From: Saprospiraceae bacterium
Lineage (GTDB): Bacteria; Bacteroidota; Bacteroidia; Chitinophagales; Saprospiraceae
Reading direction: 5' to 3'
DNA: 40,933 nucleotides
Assembly (NCBI GenBank): GCA_026983735.1
Contig: JALSTN010000232.1
Span: forward strand, 1 to 40,933
The translations under genes and the position numbers were made by a program. Positions within the stretch are counted from its first letter, which is position 1. Every line of letters starts with the position of its first letter. Positions 35,004 through 40,933 of this stretch are shown here, one piece after another. Below the pieces are notes generated by a model that saw only the letters and a list, made by a program, of their open reading frames with translations, made no database searches and was not told the DNA's origin.

Positions 35004-36080
35004 ATGAGCCATATGGATAGGATTAGACCATTTCATACTATAGCAATATTATTGGGGGCATTCTTCCTGATGAGCTGTGATTCTGAGAAGCTCCATCCGA
35101 AGCCACAGGCCATGGGAGAGCCCAGCAGAATCACAGTGGTTACAGATCAATCCATATGGAAAGGAGCTGTCGGGGATACACTTAGAGCGCTTTTCGAAAG
35201 ACCCTACCTCATCACACCTCAAGTAGAACCGCTTTTCGACTTGAGGTATTTTATGCCCATTTCAGTGCAGGGAGATGTGTATAAAAGGAGCCTAAGAACA
35301 TATATTATCCCAGTCAATACATCCGATACAACCACACAGACCGCGCGACTTATTAGTAGATTAATAGATAAAAATATACTTTCTCGAGCTATTCGGGATA
35401 CTTCAATTACCAATAGAATCTATAAAAACGTATGGGCCGGGGGGCAGGTTATCGTCGTTATTTTTGGCAAGAATCAACAGCAATTAGCCCAACGAATTAA
35501 AGGACAGTATGCATCCATAGTAAATCTGGTAAAACAACACGATAGCAAACTCATTGATAAAAGGGCTTTTGTCGAAGGCGAACATCCTAAACTGATGCGT
35601 TTGATCGATTCTCTATTCGGCTTAAAAATGCGCATTCCCAAAGGTTATTATATAGCCGTGAAGAAGAAAAATATTCTTTGGATTCGCAAAGAATACATGG
35701 AAATCAATATGAATATTATGATCTCCCGCTATCGTTATAAAGATGCTACTCAAGTATCTAAAGAAGGGATGATAAAGATGTTCAACGAACAGGGAAAACT
35801 AGTGACGACAGATACTCCCGGAGATCGGGTTATTATCGATGATCAACACTTTCCTGTCATCCTTTATACCAAGCGGATGGACGGGTATTATGTTGTAGAA
35901 ATGCGGGGAATTTGGAATACATTGAAGGATTTTTTTGGTGGTCCTATGGTAGGGTTGGCTATCATTGACCCGAAGAAAGGAACGGTGTATTTCCTCAGTG
36001 GGTTTGTGTATGCGCCTTCCAAGAAAAAAAGGGATCTCATACAACAACTATACCATATACTTTCTACAGTGAAACTTTGA
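35004..36080 (+). CDS. DUF4837 lipoprotein
   Basis: A 358-residue exported protein with a lipoprotein signal: a hydrophobic stretch IAILLGAFFLMSC, the cysteine at about 25 being the likely lipid anchor. The body (SRITVVTDQSIWKGAVGDTL, FDLRYFMPISV, VWAGGQVIVVIFGKNQQQL, GVYFLSGFVYAPSKKKRD-like ending) matches DUF4837, a family I know only from Bacteroidota, with no assigned function. ATG codons at 35004 and 35013 are both possible starts. Downstream uppS is convergent. Confidence 0.8.
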   Translation: MSHMDRIRPFHTIAILLGAFFLMSCDSEKLHPKPQAMGEPSRITVVTDQSIWKGAVGDTLRALFERPYLITPQVEPLFDLRYFMPISVQGDVYKRSLRTYIIPVNTSDTTTQTARLISRLIDKNILSRAIRDTSITNRIYKNVWAGGQVIVVIFGKNQQQLAQRIKGQYASIVNLVKQHDSKLIDKRAFVEGEHPKLMRLIDSLFGLKMRIPKGYYIAVKKKNILWIRKEYMEINMNIMISRYRYKDATQVSKEGMIKMFNEQGKLVTTDTPGDRVIIDDQHFPVILYTKRMDGYYVVEMRGIWNTLKDFFGGPMVGLAIIDPKKGTVYFLSGFVYAPSKKKRDLIQQLYHILSTVKL

Positions 36081-36108
36081 AGGAACATCGATTGAGTGGA
36101 GGAGTGGT

Positions 36109-36870
36109 TTACTTTTTGAGTTGTTCACTCGTCATACCATATCTACGCTCTCGATTTTGAAATTCTTTAATAACTTGTATGAAATGGTTGGCACCAAACT
36201 CCGGCCAAAAGATGGGGAGAAAGAATAACTCTGTGTAAGCGATTTGCCAGAGGAGAAAGTTGCTTATCCGGTGTTCTCCACTTGTTCTAATCAGGATTTC
36301 GGGGTCGGGAATGCCTTTTGTGGAAAGATAGTTTTCAAAGACTGCGTCATTAATTGCATCCGGGGTGAGAGTCCCCTCTAGCGTATCACGTGAGATATTT
36401 TGTACAGCCTGAGTTAATTCCCATCTTGCACTGTAGTTCAGTGCCAGGATAAGGGTCATTCTAGTATTATCTTTGGTTTTTTCGATGCCCTCCAACAGGG
36501 CTTTTCTGGTCTTTTCCGGTAAGCCATCCAAGTTGCCAATGGCTTGTAGTCGGATGTTGTTTTTATTGAGTGTTGTCACTTCTTGGTGAATGGTCTGTAC
36601 TAGCAGGGACATCAACATATTCACTTCGTATTTGGGACGACGCCAATTTTCAGTAGAAAAGGCATAGAGTGTGAGGTATTTTATACCCAGTTCAGCAGCA
36701 CATTCAGATACGGCTCTTACCGATTTAACTCCGTTTTTATGGCCAAACACTCGAGGTTTGCCTTGTTTTTTTGCCCATCTTCCATTGCCATCCATGATGA
36801 TAGCGACATGTTGAGGCAGATCATCCAATCGAACGTCTGGGTATTTTAGTTGTATGTCATTTTGATGCAT
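36109..36870 (-). CDS. uppS: Isoprenyl (undecaprenyl) diphosphate synthase
   Basis: A 253-residue cis-prenyltransferase. The catalytic region IIMDGNGRWAKKQGK holds the essential Asp27 and is followed by GHKNGVKSVRAV, LYAFSTENWRRP, and the C-terminal IRTSGEHRISNFLLWQIAYTELFF. It joins IPP units onto farnesyl diphosphate to make the C55 carrier for peptidoglycan. It uses IPP made by the mevalonate-route operon about 13 kb upstream, though the two are not linked in transcription. Bacteroidota often have a bamA gene after uppS; here it is not so. Confidence 0.94.
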   Translation of the reverse strand: MHQNDIQLKYPDVRLDDLPQHVAIIMDGNGRWAKKQGKPRVFGHKNGVKSVRAVSECAAELGIKYLTLYAFSTENWRRPKYEVNMLMSLLVQTIHQEVTTLNKNNIRLQAIGNLDGLPEKTRKALLEGIEKTKDNTRMTLILALNYSARWELTQAVQNISRDTLEGTLTPDAINDAVFENYLSTKGIPDPEILIRTSGEHRISNFLLWQIAYTELFFLPIFWPEFGANHFIQVIKEFQNRERRYGMTSEQLKK

Positions 36871-37150
36871 AGTGGCGTAAAATTACATCTTTTAATATAA
36901 AGGGGATAATAATAATCCCATAGATAGATCTATACTCCTCCCTTCCTTCCCATAGAAGAGACAAAAGCAACAAGATCTCTTTCCAACTAGACCATTAAAC
37001 TACAGGACGACGAATAAAATTGTATTTTTTAGGGAGCAATATCTGTGTTATGGAAATATAATCTGTAGTTTTGTCGTCTATAGGCGAATACTCTTCCAAA
37101 AGCGCAATACCGATTTTCATGTTCATTAACCAATCAAACCTTAAGAGCTG
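36871..37150. other. Divergent intergenic region, uppS to esterase
   Basis: About 280 bases. TAGTTTTG at 37066-37073 is an exact TAnnTTTG -7 element for the rightward esterase gene, 77 bases before its ATG. A stem of 6-7 bp could form between GAAGAGA (36955-36961) and TCTCTTTC (36976-36983). No -33 match or RNA gene could be confirmed. Confidence 0.35.
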
Positions 37151-38440
37151 ATGAAATTCTATTTAAACTTCCTTTATGTGATATCCTTTGTCTTTGTTGT
37201 ACTTTTTACTAATGGGGCATTTGCCCAGTGTCCTAACGGAGCGAATTACGGAGTAAATGCACAGGAGGATATTCTTTATGCCGTAGATACAGGGTATGAC
37301 GGTAGAATTGATTCTTTGTTTTTAGATATTTATACGCCGGCAGGGGATGATAATGCGCTCAGACCTATGATAATTTGGATACATGGGGGAGGTTTTTTTA
37401 GAGGGAATAAAGACTCCTTTAGGGATATTTGTAAGGGTTTTGCTCAAGCCGGTTATGCTACTGCTACTATTTCATACCGACTTGGCTTTTTAAGTCCCGA
37501 TATAGGCAATGCTTCTCCCCCGTTTTCATACGATGATAATGAACCCATTCGAGCGGGATACAGATCGATGCAGGATACCAAGTCTGCTATTCGATTTTTA
37601 AAAGCTCGTCACATGCAGGATTCTACCGACATAGATCATTTCTTTTTAGCGGGTGCAAGTGCCGGAGGAATAGCTGCTATGACCGCTGCAAATATCGTTC
37701 ATTCGGAAGACAAGTATGCTGCTTGCAAACAGTTGGATGCTGTTAAAATAGCGGATACTACCTATCAAAGACCGGATTTGGGTCCTGTAGAGGGCAAGTC
37801 CAATATCAATGGTTACGATAGTAAAGTAGAGGGAGTAATTAGTATATTTGGTGGATTGATAAATTTGGATTTTTTAAGTTCCAGTTATCCTAAGCATTAT
37901 TTCTTATACCATCAGACCTTGGACCCTATCGTTCCCTGTGAGACGCATAATGGGTATTGGTTACTGCCTTTGGTGAAGGACAATTACCCTACAATTAGTG
38001 GAGGGTGTTCTATTTCGGATTATTTTGATGTACATGGAACGGGGGATAAGGTAGTTATGCCCTTCATTGTAAATGGAGTGGAACATGGGGTACACGATAT
38101 GGAAGCTCTTTTAGATAGTATTCATGTCTTTCTCAGAACGGTATTGTGTAGCCCTGTGATGTCTAATCGTGCGTTGTCCCATGCTCTATCCTTGCGAGTT
38201 TATCCGCAACCAGCCGGATCAGAAGTTAATATCGACCTGCCCGAAGGAATTGTTATGGAGTCAGGTTCCATATTTGATTTAAGTGGAAGAAAAATAGATG
38301 CAATAAGCGAGATGTTGATAAAGAAAGCGAATAATACGTTAAAAATAGATGTTTCAGATTTGGCTATTGGTCTTTATTTTATACATCTGAAGGATGTGGA
38401 GAACCGTACATATGTTTTGAAATGTAGGATTGCCCAATAA
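37151..38440 (+). CDS. Secreted alpha/beta-hydrolase (esterase) with type IX sorting tail
   Basis: A 429-residue protein with signal peptide (MKFYLNFLYVISFVFVVLFT, ending AFAQ). The catalytic core resembles carboxylesterases/lipases: oxyanion loop HGGGF at 78-82, nucleophile Ser170 in GASAGG, and a likely His in NGVEHGVHDME. The last 80 residues (LRVYPQPAGSEVNIDLPEG, then GLYFIHLKDVENRTYVLKCRI) are a type A sorting domain of the type IX secretion system, so the enzyme is exported to the cell surface or medium. It faces the second type-IX cargo gene downstream. Confidence 0.85.
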   Translation: MKFYLNFLYVISFVFVVLFTNGAFAQCPNGANYGVNAQEDILYAVDTGYDGRIDSLFLDIYTPAGDDNALRPMIIWIHGGGFFRGNKDSFRDICKGFAQAGYATATISYRLGFLSPDIGNASPPFSYDDNEPIRAGYRSMQDTKSAIRFLKARHMQDSTDIDHFFLAGASAGGIAAMTAANIVHSEDKYAACKQLDAVKIADTTYQRPDLGPVEGKSNINGYDSKVEGVISIFGGLINLDFLSSSYPKHYFLYHQTLDPIVPCETHNGYWLLPLVKDNYPTISGGCSISDYFDVHGTGDKVVMPFIVNGVEHGVHDMEALLDSIHVFLRTVLCSPVMSNRALSHALSLRVYPQPAGSEVNIDLPEGIVMESGSIFDLSGRKIDAISEMLIKKANNTLKIDVSDLAIGLYFIHLKDVENRTYVLKCRIAQ

Positions 38441-38527
38441 GGGGAAGGAGCCTTATTAAGCACATATTGGGATGGGAAAACGGATGCTCCAAGTCCCTTT
38501 AAATCTAACCAGAAAGAATGAACAAGG

Positions 38528-40153
38528 TTATTCTTTTTGGAAAAAGAAATACTTAGAATCGCTGTTCGTTAACTTATCTATAAGTAGAATGTAGGTTCCT
38601 CTTTCAAGTTTGTTTATCCGGATTTTGGATGGGAGGGTGGATGCTTTATGGGATTGCAAGAGGTGACCATAAAGATCCCAGATATAAAGATGAACTTCTT
38701 CCCCTGTTGGTCCCTCTATCATGAGATAAGAGGAGGAGGGATTGGGAAAAACACTAAAATCTCTGTTTAGCGTCGAGGAAAAGGCAGAGGTGGATAGAGA
38801 ATATTCATATGCTCCTATATCTGCATGTTGTCCCTGTGGCCTAGGGGTGTTATCAAGATCATATTTAGGAGCAAATACATCATCAGCTTGATCAATACAG
38901 ATACTGTTTTTAAGAAGGTGAACATCAAAAGTAGAGACATCCTTAAAATTGCGATGGTACTGTTCCCGGGTTTTGAACAGTTGATTATTGCCGGAGCGAG
39001 TGTTGTTGGCGTTTAAAGCGAGGGTGTTTGAAATATTGTTTTTGACAATGCAATCGGTGCTGGGTCTACCGTTTTTGTGAGATTCTATTTTAATCCAGCA
39101 GGGACCCGGTTTAACAAGAGGGGTGGGATCTAACACAGTATTGTTTATAATGGTACATCTCCGGGCGCCATATAGGGAAATTCCATGCCAGTGATCTACG
39201 ATAACAACATTGTTTTCAATTACCCAATCGTTGTAAGGTCCATCAAAACAGCCGATGCCCTGAAGGGGACCGAGAAGGGGTTGATTAGGATCAGAGTAGT
39301 TGAGGATGGTATTCCCGGAGATAATATTCGAATCTACTTTCAGTCCCCCTGTGGTATAGGACTGTATGCCGTCATCGTGATTGTCATTGACTTTGTAACA
39401 ATTGCGGATGAAGTTATGACGAAATTCCCCACGAGTAGTCAGGACTCGTATACCGTCCCCTGCAAAATTGGTAATGGTGTTATTAATAGCGCGAATATAG
39501 TATCCCGTAGCGGTAATTCCAAAATTGATATTTTTTACTTGGTTATTTTCTATTAAGATAGAATCTCCTCTGACTCGAATTCCGTTGCCCATGTATTTTA
39601 ACCAATCCTCTGCTCGAGTCCATGGTTTTTCGGCAGAAAATACAGTCCCGTTTTTAAAAACGAGATTGGAGACCGGGCCATGCCAGTTGTGGGATTCAAA
39701 GAAGACGAGATTTTCCACCTTTTCCCGATAGGGTTCTCCGGAGACGGTCAATCCGTCCAAAACCCAGTTTTTACAGCCGATAAGATGGACTTCTTTAAGG
39801 ATGGGAGTCTGACCTTCTTCAGCCATGATGGTGATATTGGAGGTGTTGACATATCCACGTAAAAAGAGGCTACCATGCAGGCCGGATCGAAGGATAATCG
39901 TATCCCCGGCTTGAATCGGTGCCCCTGAATTTTTGACTTGGAGTTGGGGATGTTTAGGGTTGTAGGGGAGGACATAACTATAGCTCTGAATATAAGGATG
40001 AGAGACGATGTATTCCAGTGTTTTCCAAGGATCTTCTCTCGTTCCATCAGCATTATTATCCCCGTGAATAGGATCGATATAAAAAGTATTAGAAGCACCT
40101 GAAACGATAAGTACAAGGTTAAAGAAGGAAAGGAAGAGAAGTCTTAAATACAT
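38528..40153 (-). CDS. Secreted right-handed beta-helix protein with type IX sorting tail
   Basis: A 541-residue protein with a signal peptide (MYLRLLFLSFFNLVLIVSGA). It opens with FYIDPIHGDNNADGTREDPW, typical of polysaccharide-lyase-like and chondroitinase-B-like beta-helices. Repeating short strands follow (NWVLDGLTVSG, SILIENNQVKNINFG, FRHNFIRNCY, GWVIENN-type turns with NNTV and NNIS steps), as in a parallel beta-helix. The tail DFSVFPNPSSSYLMIEGPTG with GTYILLIDKL is a type IX sorting domain. A pectin-, alginate- or glycosaminoglycan-binding or cleaving role is likely; catalytic residues cannot be assigned here. Confidence 0.82.
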   Translation of the reverse strand: MYLRLLFLSFFNLVLIVSGASNTFYIDPIHGDNNADGTREDPWKTLEYIVSHPYIQSYSYVLPYNPKHPQLQVKNSGAPIQAGDTIILRSGLHGSLFLRGYVNTSNITIMAEEGQTPILKEVHLIGCKNWVLDGLTVSGEPYREKVENLVFFESHNWHGPVSNLVFKNGTVFSAEKPWTRAEDWLKYMGNGIRVRGDSILIENNQVKNINFGITATGYYIRAINNTITNFAGDGIRVLTTRGEFRHNFIRNCYKVNDNHDDGIQSYTTGGLKVDSNIISGNTILNYSDPNQPLLGPLQGIGCFDGPYNDWVIENNVVIVDHWHGISLYGARRCTIINNTVLDPTPLVKPGPCWIKIESHKNGRPSTDCIVKNNISNTLALNANNTRSGNNQLFKTREQYHRNFKDVSTFDVHLLKNSICIDQADDVFAPKYDLDNTPRPQGQHADIGAYEYSLSTSAFSSTLNRDFSVFPNPSSSYLMIEGPTGEEVHLYIWDLYGHLLQSHKASTLPSKIRINKLERGTYILLIDKLTNSDSKYFFFQKE

Positions 40154-40209
40154 ATGGATATAATTTATGAAGGAAACAAGGCGGGGCAGATAAGTGATAC
40201 AATAGCGCC

Positions 40210-40608
40210 TTAGTTTTTAACAGCATTACCTCGGGGAAGGAAGATAAACTGCGCACCGAGATTACTCAACACAAAGAGCGTAAACCAATCCTCCGGGTTT
40301 TTGTAAATACGTCGGAAATCATCGATTTTATCGGGTTTGATAATACCTTTTTTATAGAATTCTTCTAATGTGGATAGGTGAACATTCCATTTATTTTCAG
40401 AGCCTACCGAGGCATATACGGGCACGCCAATATCCAGTCCAGCTTCTTGATGGACCACAAAAATAGGATAACGGCTTACCTTACTTTTGAGCAATTCGTC
40501 GATAACGCGATTAAGCAAGGGTTTTAAAGCATCAAGTTCCTCTTGCAACCGAAAAAAACGCGAAGCGGTGCCCTCCATTTCTTTAGAAGCATCGTAATTG
40601 TAATTCAT
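40210..40608 (-). CDS. Uncharacterised 132-residue protein
   Basis: I do not recognise a family. The protein starts with a charged helix (ASRFFRLQEELDALKPLLNRVIDELLK), suggesting a coiled coil, and continues as a mixed alpha/beta domain with VSRYPIFVVHQEA, IGVPVYASVG, LSTLEEFYKKGII and DWFTLFVLSNLGAQFIFLP. There is no signal peptide or membrane segment. The strong hydrophobic pattern and single Trp-rich motif argue for a real folded protein. It lies upstream of the beta-helix gene on the same strand, 57 bases away, so co-transcription is possible. Confidence 0.65.
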   Translation of the reverse strand: MNYNYDASKEMEGTASRFFRLQEELDALKPLLNRVIDELLKSKVSRYPIFVVHQEAGLDIGVPVYASVGSENKWNVHLSTLEEFYKKGIIKPDKIDDFRRIYKNPEDWFTLFVLSNLGAQFIFLPRGNAVKN

Positions 40609-40726
40609 AGGACAAAGGTAGGTTTTTCTCCTTTAAAAAGAATTTATTATAATAGATATTAGTTTACATTATAATACCCTTTGCGATATTATATTCTCCT
40701 CCGAGTTAAAAATGTGAAAACAATAA

Positions 40727-40933
40727 CTAAAAACGATAATTCAATCCAGCTTGAAGGCCATAACTATAAGGGATATATTTAGGATATGGTAAGGGATTGT
40801 AACGGGTGATTCCGGTCTTGTAAAATGCATTTAGGTCTGCGCTCCAATGCTTGGATAAACGAAGTAAAGTGCCTACACCAAATTTGACAGCGACGCCCAA
40901 TTTATTTACTGTATAATATTTTTTAAACAGGTA
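40727..40933 (-). CDS. C-terminal end of an outer-membrane barrel protein, cut by window edge
   Basis: The complement of the last 207 bases is one open frame ending in TAG (40727-40729). It encodes 68 residues, among them YYTVNKLGVAVKFGVGTLLR, LSKHWSADLNAFYKTGIT and YGLQAGLNYRF. The strand pattern and terminal Phe are those of a small outer-membrane beta-barrel. The rest of the gene lies to the right of the window. Confidence 0.7.
   Translation of the reverse strand, partial: YLFKKYYTVNKLGVAVKFGVGTLLRLSKHWSADLNAFYKTGITRYNPLPYPKYIPYSYGLQAGLNYRF

Noticed and set aside
36387-36392. Second CACGTG core as a possible parS site
   Set aside because: It lies inside uppS and the flanks (TAT before, AGA after) do not match the parS arms.
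36974-37011. On the minus strand, a stretch (CCTGTAGTTTAATGGTC...) resembling the 5' half of a tRNA
   Set aside because: No acceptor, anticodon or T arm can be drawn; the expected T-loop TTCGAAT is absent. It may be a decayed tRNA or chance.

Overview
The window looks like chromosomal DNA of a Bacteroidota bacterium, possibly Saprospiria, Chitinophagia or Flavobacteriia; the sequence does not settle the class. The signs are two secreted proteins with C-terminal type IX secretion tails, a DUF4837 lipoprotein, a carboxypeptidase-regulatory-domain/TonB receptor, -7 elements of the form TAnnTTTG, low GC content and few strong Shine-Dalgarno sites. A mevalonate-route gene pair (type 2 IPP isomerase and HMG-CoA reductase) fits some Bacteroidota lineages.

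Layout. 1-3.7 kb: the 3' part of an anchored outer-membrane barrel gene, a tRNA-Ser(GGA), and a leftward pair made of a FemAB/GNAT-like transferase and an alpha/alpha-toroid protein. 4-8.1 kb: nadK facing a leftward feoA-feoB operon, with a perfect parS-like palindrome between nadK and feoB, then an S24/LexA-like repressor. 8.15-9.2 kb: about 1 kb without genes, AT-rich, with a cluster of DnaA-box-like 9-mers. 9.2-15 kb: a tightly packed rightward run (dtd, MazG-like, GAF-PP2C phosphatase, TM2-TPR-SHOCT, CBS, BamA-like, thioredoxin, YkgJ), several genes overlapping. 15-21 kb: leftward genes (PepSY, GH73 glucosaminidase, lysA, BaiN-type flavoprotein, ftcD). 21-25.3 kb: rightward fni-HMG-CoA reductase, a tiny membrane ORF, and a complete AT-rich DarT-DarG toxin-antitoxin pair. 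25.6-36.9 kb: CDP-alcohol phosphatidyltransferase, a very large outer-membrane protein, a double universal stress protein, a TonB-type receptor, MoxR, DUF4837 and uppS. 37-40.9 kb: a type-IX-secreted esterase facing a type-IX-secreted beta-helix protein, an unknown 132-residue protein, and the 3' end of another barrel protein.

Three signals are not explained by genes. (1) The parS-like site, the DnaA-box-like cluster, gene polarity turning outwards at 8-9 kb and a by-eye change in G/C strand bias together suggest that the replication origin lies at about 8.2-9.2 kb. (2) A 9-bp word, ATTTCATAC, mostly inside a 12-bp ACYATTTCATAC, occurs 15 times across coding and noncoding DNA, in different reading frames and both orientations. 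That is far above chance and has the character of a DNA uptake sequence or another genome-wide signal. (3) A perfect 8-bp inverted repeat sits on the feoA promoter as a probable metal-dependent operator.

No IS element, prophage, CRISPR array or rRNA was seen.
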